Of a DNA stretch of 16,713 bases, positions 1 through 7,723 are shown one piece after another. How positions within the stretch are numbered: the first letter of the stretch is position 1; the number at the start of each line of letters is the position of its first letter. The translations under genes were made by a program, and so were the position numbers. The DNA is from Gemmatimonadota bacterium (GTDB lineage: Bacteria > Gemmatimonadota > Gemmatimonadetes > Gemmatimonadales > Gemmatimonadaceae): NCBI GenBank assembly GCA_003142495.1, contig PLMM01000044.1, positions 1 to 16,713 on the forward strand, read 5' to 3'. The notes under the pieces are model-generated. The model was not told where the DNA came from and made no database searches. It saw nothing but the letters and a program-made list of their open reading frames with translations.

Positions 1-635
1 GCGGACATGTCGACTTCGTTGAACGTCGTGAGATGCGCCGTCGCGTGTTGCGACTCGAGGAGATGCTCGGCGATGCGGCGTCGCCGAGTCGTCATGCGCT
101 CGCGGGTCTCGCGTCCGTTCTGCGGCGCGGGGGTGGGCGCCGAAGGAGCGGGTGCGGGCGCCGAAGCCTTCGCGGCAGGTGCCGCCGCAGGTGCCGTCGC
201 GGGGGCCGGAGCTTTCGTGGCAGCGCTCGCGGCCGCGAGCATGTCGCCCTTCGTGACGCGGCCCCCGGGGCCGCTCGCCGCGACCTGCGCGGGGTCGATG
301 CCTTCGTCGGCGGCGATGCGTCGAACCGCGGGCGATGTCTTGGGCGCGGCGGAGGGTGCCGCCGCGGGAGCAGTTGCTGGCGCGGCAATCGCCACGCTCG
401 CACTCTCGTCGATCGCGCCGATCTCTTCTCCCACCTGCACGACGTCGCCTTCCTTCTTCGCCTGCTTCGTCAGCACGCCCGCTTTGAACGCCGGCACCTC
501 GACCGTGATCTTGTCGGTCTCGAGCTCCACCAGCGATTCGTTCTGCGCGACGACGTCGCCCTCCTTCTTCAACCACCGCGCGATCGTCGCTTCCACGATC
601 GATTCTCCGAGCGGTGGCACCTTGATCGAGATCAT
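1..635 (-). CDS. sucB: 2-oxoglutarate dehydrogenase E2, dihydrolipoamide succinyltransferase (partial, C-terminus beyond window)
   Basis: E2 core subunit of the 2-oxoglutarate dehydrogenase complex (TCA cycle), which carries succinyl groups on a swinging lipoyl arm to CoA. Reading the minus strand from ATG 635-633 gives 211 codons open to the edge. The order is typical: a lipoyl domain at residues 1-77 with the lipoylation motif ETDKITVEV (K42), an Ala/Pro linker, a peripheral subunit-binding domain at about 99-133 (PAVRRIAADEGID, GPGGRVTKGD), a second Ala/Pro linker, then the start of the catalytic domain with RRRRIAEHLLESQ and TTFNEVDMS. The TTFNEVDM stretch favours the succinyl type (SucB/OdhB) over pyruvate E2. 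The catalytic HxxxD motif lies outside the window. The start is preceded by AAGGCGGA, close to the ATG. The upstream neighbour is divergent, so sucA is not directly upstream and this gene appears to lead its own unit. Confidence 0.95.
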   Translation of the reverse strand, partial: MISIKVPPLGESIVEATIARWLKKEGDVVAQNESLVELETDKITVEVPAFKAGVLTKQAKKEGDVVQVGEEIGAIDESASVAIAAPATAPAAAPSAAPKTSPAVRRIAADEGIDPAQVAASGPGGRVTKGDMLAAASAATKAPAPATAPAAAPAAKASAPAPAPSAPTPAPQNGRETRERMTTRRRRIAEHLLESQHATAHLTTFNEVDMS

Positions 636-649
636 TCCGCCTTCATATA

Positions 650-662
650 AGTGTCGAACACT
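650..662. promoter_or_regulatory. Short inverted repeat between divergent genes
   Basis: Five-base arms AGTGT and ACACT flank CGA, 15 bases upstream of the sucB ATG and next to an AT-rich TATAA/TATATG patch. The position suits an operator or part of the sucB promoter. The arms are short, so a chance occurrence is possible. Confidence 0.25.
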
Positions 663-728
663 CGAGGTCCGCTCGCTTGCGCATCGCGTTGCTCGCCGCG
701 CCGCTGCCTCTTAGGATTCGCCTTTGAA

Positions 729-739
729 TATAACGGGAG
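729..739 (+). promoter_or_regulatory. -10-like TATAAC and Shine-Dalgarno GGGAG ahead of the MDR gene
   Basis: TATAAC (729-734) is the most AT-rich word in the divergent gap and resembles a -10 box. GGGAG (735-739) sits 9 bases before GTG 749 and supports that start. No clear -35 is seen. If transcription began about 7 bases after TATAAC it would miss the Shine-Dalgarno, so the two signals may not both be used. Confidence 0.35.
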
Positions 740-748
740 CCCCCACGC

Positions 749-1792
749 GTGCGAGCGCTCACGGTCTCCGCCCACGGCGGGGTGGAGCAGCTGCAAGTCG
801 TTACCGATCTTCCGATTCCAGCGCTGGGCTCGCCCGCGAGCGCTCGCGTGCGCATGCACGCCGTCTCGCTGAATCATCTCGATCTCTTCGTCCTCCGCGG
901 CCTTCCCGGAGCGACGCTTCAGCCGGGGTGGGTCGTGTGCGCGGACGGCGCCGGCATCGTCGACGCGATCGGCGAATCCGTGACAGCTCTCTCCGTGGGC
1001 GATCGCGTGATGATCAACCCCGGCATCAGCGATCGCATCTGCGACTTCTGCGTCGCCGGCGAGCAGTCGCTCTGCGAGCACTTCCAGCTGCTCGGCGAGC
1101 ATCTGCCGGGCACCGCCGCGGAGTACGTCGTCGTCCCCGCCGCGAATCTGCGCGTCGTGCCGCCCGGAGTCTCGTGGGAGCACGCCGCCGCCTTCTCGCT
1201 CGCGACGCTCACCGCGTGGCGCCTCGTCGTCACCCGCGCGCGGCTGCAGCCCGGCGAGACGATGCTCATCTGGGGCATAGGCGGCGGCGTCGCGATCGCC
1301 GCGCTGCAAATCGCCAAGCGCATCGGTGCACGCGTGTGGGTGACGTCGTCGAGCGACGCGAAGCTCGCGCGCGCGCGCGACCTCGGCGCCGATGAGACCT
1401 TCAATCATCGCACCGGCGATGTCGTCGCCGAGGTGCGCAAGCGAAATGGGAAGCGCGGTGTGCACGTGGTGCTCGACGACGTCGGCGAGGCGACGTGGGA
1501 GCGATCGCTGCGCATGCTCGGCAGGGGTGGCCGCCTCGTGACGTGTGGTGCGACCACCGGTCCGATGGTGCAGCTCGACGCGCGGAAGCTCTTCTGGCAC
1601 CAGTGGACGATCATGGGGTCGACGATGGGCAACGATCGCGAGCTCGACGCGATTGTGCACGCGCTGGGCGAAGGCGCGCTCCTCCCGCCGATCGACGCGG
1701 TGTTCACGCTCGACGATGCCCGCGCGGCGTACGAACGTCTGTCGGCCGGCGATCAATTCGGGAAGATCGTGTTGCGGCTGCGCGATGACTGA
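749..1792 (+). CDS. MDR-superfamily NAD(P)-dependent alcohol dehydrogenase / quinone oxidoreductase-like protein
   Basis: 347-residue medium-chain dehydrogenase/reductase, probably a cytosolic NAD(P)H-dependent oxidoreductase; the substrate cannot be read from sequence. The N-terminal GroES-like domain includes SLNHLDLFVLRG (40-51), typical of quinone-reductase-like members. The Rossmann domain begins near 172 with the nucleotide-binding loop WGIGGGVA (G176, G178, G179). Catalytic zinc ligands are missing: the usual GHE motif reads CADGAG (64-69) and the usual N-terminal Cys is absent. The structural-zinc lobe keeps three of four Cys (C98, C101, C109), with D95 where the first should be. GTG start chosen because GGGAG lies 9 bases upstream and the protein aligns with the family from its first residues. 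It is followed, with an 8-nt overlap, by a small zinc-ribbon gene, suggesting translational coupling. Confidence 0.9.
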   Translation: MRALTVSAHGGVEQLQVVTDLPIPALGSPASARVRMHAVSLNHLDLFVLRGLPGATLQPGWVVCADGAGIVDAIGESVTALSVGDRVMINPGISDRICDFCVAGEQSLCEHFQLLGEHLPGTAAEYVVVPAANLRVVPPGVSWEHAAAFSLATLTAWRLVVTRARLQPGETMLIWGIGGGVAIAALQIAKRIGARVWVTSSSDAKLARARDLGADETFNHRTGDVVAEVRKRNGKRGVHVVLDDVGEATWERSLRMLGRGGRLVTCGATTGPMVQLDARKLFWHQWTIMGSTMGNDRELDAIVHALGEGALLPPIDAVFTLDDARAAYERLSAGDQFGKIVLRLRDD

Positions 1793-2009
1793 CCATGCGC
1801 AGTACACGCCCGAGGAGCAGCAGCGCATCCGCGCATCGATCGTCGCCGGCGACGCGCCCGCGTGTCCTCGCTGTGACGTCACGCTCACGACACGGCCAAT
1901 CGGCGGCGGCTCCTTCGGACTCGGCTACGCGCGTCGCCGTGAGTGGCTCATCTGTCCGCAGTGTAAGCGCAGTGCCATATTCGATGTGAAGCGTGGAACG
2001 CGAAACTGA
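1785..2009 (+). CDS. Small zinc-ribbon protein, function unknown
   Basis: A 74-residue open frame from ATG 1785, overlapping the end of the dehydrogenase gene by 8 nt. It encodes two CPxC knuckles, CPRC (C27, C30) and CPQC (C57, C60), 26 residues apart, which is the layout of a single zinc ribbon. Between them is a Gly-rich stretch GGGSFGLGYA followed by RRREW. I do not recognise a named family. The start overlap, the paired Cys motifs and a native-looking codon pattern support a real gene. It may bind nucleic acid or a protein partner, but nothing here proves either. It also overlaps the next gene's GTG start by 17 nt, if that start is correct. Confidence 0.75.
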   Translation: MTDHAQYTPEEQQRIRASIVAGDAPACPRCDVTLTTRPIGGGSFGLGYARRREWLICPQCKRSAIFDVKRGTRN

Positions 2010-3282
2010 TCTCTCCAACCGGCTGGTCACCTTGATTCGTTGGTCGCCGCTCGCCTGTCTGTCGCTCGTGCTCGCGTGCTCGACGGACGCGACGCCAAAG
2101 ACGAAGCCCGTCGCCGCGCCCGCAGTCGAGCAGAAGGCGCCCATGCGCGAGGCGCCGCCCGAGGAACCGCTCCCTGCAATGACGGCATCTCCGTCGTTCA
2201 GCATGGTCGACGCGGGGAGCGGCCATTCGTGCGGCGTGGCCGAGAGCGCGGAGCTGTTCTGCTGGGGGCGCAACGATCAGGGACAACTGGGCGACAGCGG
2301 CTCCACCGAGCAGGCGCTTCCCGTTCCCGTGGGCGAAGGGCTCAAGTGGCGCGCAGTGAGCGCGGGAGGCGCACACAGCTGCGGCCTCACCACCGACGGC
2401 GCGGCGTACTGCTGGGGCGCGAGCATCGCCGGACAGCTCGGCAGCGATACACTCGGCACGATCCCCGAGCCGTATCGCATACAGAAGGCGCCGCCGTTCG
2501 TGAAGATCTCGGCTGGAGAGAAGCATAGCTGTGCGCTCACCGCCGACGAAAAGCTCTACTGCTGGGGCGAGAATCTGCACGGTGAGCTCGGGCTGAGTGT
2601 GTTCAGCTACTTCTCGCCGGCGGTGCAGGTTGCGCCGCAGCTCACCTGGGGCTACGTGAGTGCGGGCTTTCACGACAGCTGCGCCATCACCGTCGAGGGA
2701 AAGCTTTACTGCTGGGGCTTCAACAACGGTGGCGCGCTCGGCGTCGAGGCCGAGGATCAGTGCGAGATGGACGACGCTCCCGGGCTGTGCGCCCTTCCGC
2801 TGCGCCAGCCCGCGGACTCGCTGCGCTTCATGACCGTCGCCACCGGCAGCACCCACAGCTGCGCGATCACCACCGTGGGCGTTCTCTACTGCTGGGGCGC
2901 CAACGATCATGGGCAGCTCGGCAGTGGCTTCCGCGAGCCGCGTGGGCCAACGGCCGTGATGGGCGATGCGCGCTACGTGGCCGTGTCGGCGGGGCGCGAC
3001 TTCACCTGCGCGCTCACGAAGGGCGGCGTCGCGCAGTGCTGGGGCGCGGACGATGAAGGGCAGCTCGCGGGCCGAGCCGCGGATGCCACGGTGCCCGCGC
3101 CCGTTGCGGGAACTACGAAATTCGTCGCGCTCTCATCCGGCAGCGCGCACAGCTGTGCACTGTCTGCCGATCACACGGTGTATTGTTGGGGATCGAACGC
3201 CGACGGCCAACTCGGCACGGGCGGCAAGAAGCGCAGCTTCGCACCCGCGAAGCTCATGTTCGCCACGCGAAATCATCCTTAA
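1993..3282 (+). CDS. Secreted RCC1-repeat beta-propeller lipoprotein
   Basis: 429 residues. A hydrophobic N-terminus ends in SLVLACS, a lipobox with C29 as the likely lipidated residue, followed by a Pro/Ala-rich linker (about 31-66). The rest is seven RCC1-type repeats, each with an HSC...CWG core and a GQLG-like end, expected to form a seven-bladed propeller outside the cytoplasm. Cys pairs fall at 80/90, 130/140, 180/190, 230/240, 290/300, 339/349 and 388/398, always ten positions apart, suggesting one disulfide per blade. An insert after repeat 4 adds C257 and C266. The partner is unknown; RCC1 propellers are usually protein-binding platforms. The start is uncertain: GTG 1993 gives a long n-region, while TTG 2032 gives a cleaner signal (IRWSPLACLSLVLAC). 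Neither has a strong Shine-Dalgarno. Confidence 0.9.
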   Translation: MERETDLSNRLVTLIRWSPLACLSLVLACSTDATPKTKPVAAPAVEQKAPMREAPPEEPLPAMTASPSFSMVDAGSGHSCGVAESAELFCWGRNDQGQLGDSGSTEQALPVPVGEGLKWRAVSAGGAHSCGLTTDGAAYCWGASIAGQLGSDTLGTIPEPYRIQKAPPFVKISAGEKHSCALTADEKLYCWGENLHGELGLSVFSYFSPAVQVAPQLTWGYVSAGFHDSCAITVEGKLYCWGFNNGGALGVEAEDQCEMDDAPGLCALPLRQPADSLRFMTVATGSTHSCAITTVGVLYCWGANDHGQLGSGFREPRGPTAVMGDARYVAVSAGRDFTCALTKGGVAQCWGADDEGQLAGRAADATVPAPVAGTTKFVALSSGSAHSCALSADHTVYCWGSNADGQLGTGGKKRSFAPAKLMFATRNHP

Positions 3283-3300
3283 CCGGCATTTCGCCGGGAG
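3283..3300 (+). promoter_or_regulatory. Intercistronic hairpin overlapping a Shine-Dalgarno site
   Basis: Directly after the RCC1 stop codon, CCGGC (3283-3287) can pair with GCCGG (3293-3297) across a five-base loop. The right arm overlaps GGGAG (3296-3300), the Shine-Dalgarno located 6 bases before GTG 3307. Ribosomes finishing the upstream gene could open this stem, coupling translation. The stem is only 5 bp, so this is a modest prediction. Confidence 0.4.
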
Positions 3301-3306
3301 CACGAA

Positions 3307-4065
3307 GTGGAATTTCTGGATCGTCTGCAGGGCAGCTTCGATCAGCTCGCGCTCTACATTCCCGCGCTGCTCGGCGCGCTCGTCATCCTCTTCGCAGGCT
3401 ATTTGCTCGCGAAGCTCATCGAGCGGGCGATCGATCGCGGGCTGAACAAGCTGGGCGTCAACCGCTGGCTGAAGCGCGGCGGAGTGCTCGACGCGGTCGA
3501 GCGCACAGGGTGGCGGCGCACGCCGTCGCGCCTTGTCGGCAACATCGCGTTCTGGTTCGTGATGTTCGTCGTGATCCTCGTCGCGGCGCACGCGCTCGGC
3601 CTCTCGTCGCTCACGAACGTCTTCTCGGAGCTCGTGAGCTACATCCCGAGCGTGATCGCCGCGCTCGTGATCATTCTCGTCGGCATCGTGCTCGGCGAGT
3701 TCGTCGACGGGCTCCTGATGGCAAGCGCGGGAAGCATTCCCGGCGGCCCGACACTCGCGCGCGTCGGACGCGCGGGCGTCATTATCCTCGCGATCTTCAT
3801 GGCGCTGCAGGAGCTCGGGATAGCCACCGAGATCGTGACGACGGCGTTCGCGATCATCTTTGGCGCACTCGCGCTCGCGTTCGCGCTGTCATTCGGCCTC
3901 GGCAATCGCGAGCTCGCGGGTGAGATCACGCGCGAGTGGTACGAGCGCCTGCGCGCCGAGCGCGAGACGATCGCGTGGGAAAATAAGAAGCGGGCTGCGC
4001 GCGAATCGCAGGAGGTCGAGGAGGTCGACGAGGCGCCGCTCGAGAGGGAAGAGCCAGCGGGTTGA
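3307..4065 (+). CDS. MscS-related conserved-TM-helix membrane protein
   Basis: 252-residue inner-membrane protein with about five hydrophobic segments (roughly 14-38, 77-98, 110-136, 154-171 and 178-200). Two segments are near-copies of one motif, YIPALLGALVILFAGYLLAK (17-36) and YIPSVIAALVIILVGIVLGE (112-131). This matches the duplicated conserved TM helix found in MscS-related proteins (Pfam TM_helix family, from memory). The last segment ends in FGLGNRELAGEI, resembling the pore-lining helix end of MscS channels. The soluble MscS beta domain is absent; instead there is a short charged tail rich in Arg and Glu (about 207-252). It may be a small mechanosensitive channel or a membrane-stress component. 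GTG start supported by GGGAG 6 bases upstream. It sits 24 nt after the RCC1 gene, probably in the same transcript. Confidence 0.85.
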   Translation: MEFLDRLQGSFDQLALYIPALLGALVILFAGYLLAKLIERAIDRGLNKLGVNRWLKRGGVLDAVERTGWRRTPSRLVGNIAFWFVMFVVILVAAHALGLSSLTNVFSELVSYIPSVIAALVIILVGIVLGEFVDGLLMASAGSIPGGPTLARVGRAGVIILAIFMALQELGIATEIVTTAFAIIFGALALAFALSFGLGNRELAGEITREWYERLRAERETIAWENKKRAARESQEVEEVDEAPLEREEPAG

Positions 4066-4116
4066 AGGTCGCTCGTAAGTTGTTGCGGCTGAATGGATTA
4101 TATGGTGTGTCGCAGG

Positions 4117-4145
4117 TTGCTGACGCCGCCTCGGCGGTGTATATT
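4117..4145 (+). promoter_or_regulatory. Probable sigma70-type promoter of the gyrA cluster
   Basis: TTGCTG (4117-4122) and TATATT (4140-4145) are separated by exactly 17 bases and resemble -35 and -10 elements. The predicted start lies near 4152, about 40 bases before the gyrA ATG. This is the best promoter match in the window and lies in a locally AT-rich stretch between two genes. GTTGCTG recurs 33 bases downstream (4149-4155). Confidence 0.6.
4123..4140. repeat. Inverted repeat in the gyrA promoter spacer
   Basis: ACGCCGC (4123-4129) and GCGGTGT (4134-4140) form a seven-pair stem with one G-T pair, around CTCG. The stem fills the spacer between the -35 and -10 boxes. It could be an operator, or could respond to supercoiling by extrusion. 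It might instead be a weak terminator for the upstream gene, but no T-tract follows it. Confidence 0.4.
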
Positions 4146-4192
4146 TCCGTTGCTGTCCGCACACCGAATTTCCCTCCCGTAACCCCCGCCTC

Positions 4193-6712
4193 ATGACCGC
4201 TCCGAACAACCGGGAACGCATCGTCTCGCGCCTGATCGACGCCGAGGTGAAAGAGTCGTTCATCAACTACTCGATGAGCGTGATCGTCTCGCGCGCGCTC
4301 CCAGATGTACGCGATGGACTCAAGCCCGTGCATCGCCGCGTGCTCTATGCGATGAACGAGCTGGGGCTGGTTCCGGGACGCCCGTTCAAGAAATCGGCGA
4401 CGGTCGTTGGTGATGTGCTCGGTAAGTACCACCCGCACGGCGACTCGAGCGTGTACGACGCACTCGTGCGCATGGTGCAGGATTTCTCGCTGCGCTATCC
4501 GCTGGTCGATGGGCAGGGAAATTTCGGCTCGGTCGACGGCGACTCTGCGGCGGCATATCGATATACGGAAGCGCGCCTCACGCCGATGGCGATGGAGATG
4601 CTCGCCGACATCGACAAGGGCACCGTCGATTATCAGGCGAACTACGACGACCGGCTGCAGGAGCCGAAGGTCCTCCCGTCCGGCATCCCGAATCTGGTGG
4701 TCAACGGATCGTCGGGAATCGCGGTCGGAATGGCGACGAACATCCCTCCGCACAATCTGAAGGAAGTCATCGCGGCGGTGGTGCACCTGATCGCGAAGCC
4801 GGATGCGACGACCGCGGATATCCGGAAGCTGATCAAGGGTCCCGACTTCCCGACGGGCGGCTACATCTACGGTCGCGAAGGGATCTTCAATTACCAGGAG
4901 ACGGGACGCGGCCGCATCGTCATGCGCGCGCGTGCGGTGATCGAGGAGAAGGAGTCGTCGAACAAGTCGCAGATCGTCGTCACCGAGATTCCGTACCAGG
5001 TGAACAAGGCGCGGCTCGTCGAGCAGATCGCCGATCAGGTGAAGGAAGCGAAGCTCGAGGGGATCAGCGCGCTGCGCGACGAATCCGATCGCGACGGCAT
5101 GCGCATCGTCATCGAGCTGAAGCGCGATGCGATTCCGCGCGTGGTGCTGAACCAGCTGTACAAGCACACCACCATGCAGTCGACGTTCGGCGTGATCAAC
5201 CTCGCGCTGGTCCCGGACGTCAACACCGGGCAGCTCGTGCCGAAGGTGATGCCGCTCAAGGAGCTCCTCGAGCACTACATCACGCATCGCCACGAAGTCG
5301 TCGTTCGCCGCACGCAGTTCGATCTCGACAAGGCGCTCGACCGCGAGCACATCCTCGAGGGGCTCAAGATCGCCGTCGACAACATCGACGAGGTGATCAA
5401 GCTCATTCGCGCGGCGAACGATACGCCGCAGGCGAGCACGCAGCTGCAGGCGCGCTTCAAGCTCTCCGAGCGGCAGGCCGAAGCGATCCTCAACATGCGT
5501 CTCGCGAAGCTCACCGGCCTCGAGATCGAGAAGCTGGAGGCGGAGCTCGCGGAAGTGCGTTTGGAGATCAAGGAGCTGCGCGCCATCCTGGGCTCGCGCG
5601 AGCGTCGGATGCAGATCATGACGGACGAGCTGATGGCGCTCTCCAACAAGTACGGCGACGAGCGGCGCACGGAGATCACGAGCGACGAGGGCGAGTTCAC
5701 GATCGAGGATCTGATCGCCGAGGAGGACATGGTGGTCACCGTGTCACACTCGGGGTACATCAAGCGGACGTCGGTGTCTACGTACAAAAAACAACGCCGC
5801 GGCGGTCGAGGACTCAACGGGCAGGGGCTCAAGGACGAAGATTTCGTCGAACACCTGTTTATTGCGTCGACGCATGATTACATACTGTTCTTCACACACG
5901 ACGGACGCTGCTTCTGGCTCAAGGTGCACGAGATCCCGCTCGCGGGACGCGCGGCCAAGGGCAAGCCGGTCGTGAACCTGATCAATGTCACGGCAGATAC
6001 CACTATCCGGGCGATGGTCCCGGTGCGCGAGTTCAGCGACAAGCAGTTCCTGCTCTTTGCAACGCAGCTCGGCACGGTGAAGAAGTCGGCGCTCACGGAG
6101 TACAGCAATCCGCGCTCGACGGGCATCAAGGCGATCAAGATCGAGGCGGGCGATCAGCTCATCGATGTACAGATCACCGAGGGCAACAACGACATCGTGC
6201 TCGCGACGAAGTACGGCCTCTCGATCCGCTTCCATGAGAACGACGTTCGCGAGATGGGGCGCGACACGACCGGCGTGAAGGGCGTGGAGCTCTCGGCCGG
6301 GGACGAGGTGAAGGGAATGGTCGTGATCAAGCGCGACGCGACGCTCCTCGTCGTGACGGCCAAGGGAATGGGGAAGTGCTCGCCGATCGAGGAGTACCGC
6401 GTGCAGAAGCGCGGCGGCAAGGGTATCCTCACGCTCAACCGCACGGAAAAGACGGGCGAAGTGGTCGCGCTGAAGGAAGTGCTTCCGGACGACGAGCTGA
6501 TGCTCATCACCAAGCAGGGAATCGTGATCCGGATGCCCGTGAAGGGAATCCGCGTGAGCGGGCGCAATACGCAGGGCGTCAAGCTCGTGAACCTCGACGA
6601 GGGAGATTTCGTGTGCGATGTCGCGCGAGTGGTGATCGAGGATGACGAGGGTGGAGACGAGGGACTGGAGGAGCCGGTGGGAGTGTCGCCCGACGAAGAA
6701 GAGGAAGGGTAG
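4193..6712 (+). CDS. gyrA: DNA gyrase subunit A
   Basis: 839-residue breakage-reunion subunit of the ATP-dependent type IIA topoisomerase that introduces negative supercoils, acting as A2B2 with GyrB. The N-terminal winged-helix/tower region is highly conserved ([20 protein letters not shown]), and the catalytic tyrosine is Y124 in [10 protein letters not shown]. The quinolone-resistance region reads [15 protein letters not shown]85 and D89 match the wild-type Ser83/Asp87 of E. coli, so no classical resistance change is seen. The GyrA box QRRGGRG at 534-540 identifies gyrase rather than ParC, and the C-terminal beta-pinwheel repeats follow. The protein ends in a long acidic tail (about 815-839), like other GyrA proteins in which the tail tunes wrapping. 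The start has no Shine-Dalgarno; the leader is pyrimidine-rich (TTTCCCTCCC). gyrB is not in the window. Confidence 0.98.
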   Translation: MTAPNNRERIVSRLIDAEVKESFINYSMSVIVSRALPDVRDGLKPVHRRVLYAMNELGLVPGRPFKKSATVVGDVLGKYHPHGDSSVYDALVRMVQDFSLRYPLVDGQGNFGSVDGDSAAAYRYTEARLTPMAMEMLADIDKGTVDYQANYDDRLQEPKVLPSGIPNLVVNGSSGIAVGMATNIPPHNLKEVIAAVVHLIAKPDATTADIRKLIKGPDFPTGGYIYGREGIFNYQETGRGRIVMRARAVIEEKESSNKSQIVVTEIPYQVNKARLVEQIADQVKEAKLEGISALRDESDRDGMRIVIELKRDAIPRVVLNQLYKHTTMQSTFGVINLALVPDVNTGQLVPKVMPLKELLEHYITHRHEVVVRRTQFDLDKALDREHILEGLKIAVDNIDEVIKLIRAANDTPQASTQLQARFKLSERQAEAILNMRLAKLTGLEIEKLEAELAEVRLEIKELRAILGSRERRMQIMTDELMALSNKYGDERRTEITSDEGEFTIEDLIAEEDMVVTVSHSGYIKRTSVSTYKKQRRGGRGLNGQGLKDEDFVEHLFIASTHDYILFFTHDGRCFWLKVHEIPLAGRAAKGKPVVNLINVTADTTIRAMVPVREFSDKQFLLFATQLGTVKKSALTEYSNPRSTGIKAIKIEAGDQLIDVQITEGNNDIVLATKYGLSIRFHENDVREMGRDTTGVKGVELSAGDEVKGMVVIKRDATLLVVTAKGMGKCSPIEEYRVQKRGGKGILTLNRTEKTGEVVALKEVLPDDELMLITKQGIVIRMPVKGIRVSGRNTQGVKLVNLDEGDFVCDVARVVIEDDEGGDEGLEEPVGVSPDEEEEG

Positions 6713-6715
6713 ATC

Positions 6716-7723
6716 GTGACGACGTCCGCCACCGCGGGCTCGCTCGCGACGCCGGACACGATTTCCCTGGTCTCGCTCGACGAGATCCGGGCGGCGGCGC
6801 GACTCCTGCGCGGCGTGGCGGTGCGCACTCCGCTCCTTCCCGCGGATGACCTCTCGGAACAGCTCGGAGGCGGCACGATCTTCGTGAAGCCCGAGATGCT
6901 GCAGCGCGGCGGCGCCTTCAAGTTCCGCGGGGCATACGTCTTCCTCGCGGGGCTCCCGGCCGCCGCGCGCGCGCGCGGCGTCATCGCGCCGTCGTCGGGC
7001 AATCACGCGCAGGCCGTCGCGTTCGCGGCGCGCATCTTCGGCGTTCATGCGACGCTCGTGATGCCCACCACCGTCACGGCCGTGAAGCGTGCAGGCGTCG
7101 AGCGACTGGGCGGCAAGGTCGAGCTTGCGGGGACGACGACGGCGGATCGGATGGCGCGCGCCGAGGAGCTGGCGAAGGAGACTGGCAGCGTGCTCGTGCC
7201 GCCGTACGACGACGCGCGCATCATCGCGGGGCAGGGCACCGCGGGGCTCGAGATCGTCGAGGATCTTCCCGATGTCGGCACGGTGCTCGTGCCGGTGGGC
7301 GGCGGCGGGTTGAGTGCGGGCGTCGCAACCGCGGTGAAGCTGCTCGCGCCGAAGGCGCGCGTGATCGGCGTGGAGCCGGTGGGCGCGGCGAAGCTCTCTC
7401 TGGCGCGCGCGGCGGGCGCACCGGTACGGCTCGAGCACACGGGCGGCATGGCCGACGGCCTGCTCGCGACGCAGATCGGCACGATCCCCTTCGCGCATCA
7501 TTCCGCGTACATCGACGACGTGGTCACCGTCGAGGATGTCGATCTCGCGCCGGCGATGCGCTACCTGCTCGATCGCCTCAAGATTGTGGCGGAGCCGAGC
7601 GGCGCGATCACGATTGCCGCGCTGCAGACGGGGCGGGTCGAGCCGCGTGGAAAGACCGTTGCGGTGCTGAGCGGCGGCAACATCGAGTACGACGGGCTGC
7701 GGAGCGTGCTCGGTAATGGATAG
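6716..7723 (+). CDS. PLP-dependent threonine/serine dehydratase (short, catabolic type)
   Basis: 335-residue fold-type II PLP enzyme expected to deaminate L-threonine to 2-oxobutyrate and/or L-serine to pyruvate; serine racemase activity is a possible alternative in this subfamily. K69 in GAFKFRGA is the Schiff-base lysine, SSGNHAQ (93-99) is the substrate/carboxylate loop, and VGGGGLS (194-200) is the phosphate-binding glycine loop. VLSGGN near the C-terminus contacts the PLP ring nitrogen region in relatives. There is no C-terminal ACT regulatory domain, so isoleucine feedback inhibition of the classic biosynthetic IlvA is not expected. GTG start lies 3 nt after the gyrA stop, with AGGAAGGG upstream overlapping the gyrA end, so co-translation with gyrA is likely. 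Its end overlaps the next gene by 8 nt. Confidence 0.92.
   Translation: MTTSATAGSLATPDTISLVSLDEIRAAARLLRGVAVRTPLLPADDLSEQLGGGTIFVKPEMLQRGGAFKFRGAYVFLAGLPAAARARGVIAPSSGNHAQAVAFAARIFGVHATLVMPTTVTAVKRAGVERLGGKVELAGTTTADRMARAEELAKETGSVLVPPYDDARIIAGQGTAGLEIVEDLPDVGTVLVPVGGGGLSAGVATAVKLLAPKARVIGVEPVGAAKLSLARAAGAPVRLEHTGGMADGLLATQIGTIPFAHHSAYIDDVVTVEDVDLAPAMRYLLDRLKIVAEPSGAITIAALQTGRVEPRGKTVAVLSGGNIEYDGLRSVLGNG

Noticed and set aside
120-240. GC-rich near-repetitive stretch that looks like a tandem repeat
   Set aside because: It encodes the Ala/Pro-rich flexible linker of sucB, where such repetition is expected.
7-714. Plus-strand Ala/Gly-rich frame at the left edge
   Set aside because: It is the antisense of the sucB lipoyl and linker regions; its Ala/Gly runs mirror the Ala/Pro linkers.
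632-1888. Minus-strand frame of 418 codons opposite the MDR dehydrogenase
   Set aside because: No domain; the dehydrogenase on the plus strand has a Rossmann motif and full family alignment.
4415-4465. Possible quinolone-resistance change in GyrA
   Set aside because: Ser85 and Asp89 match the susceptible residues of E. coli GyrA; the neighbouring Ser86 is not a classical resistance position.
3926-5350. Minus-strand open frame of 474 codons opposite gyrA
   Set aside because: Low-complexity His/Arg/Val-rich translation, no start context, fully covered by gyrA.
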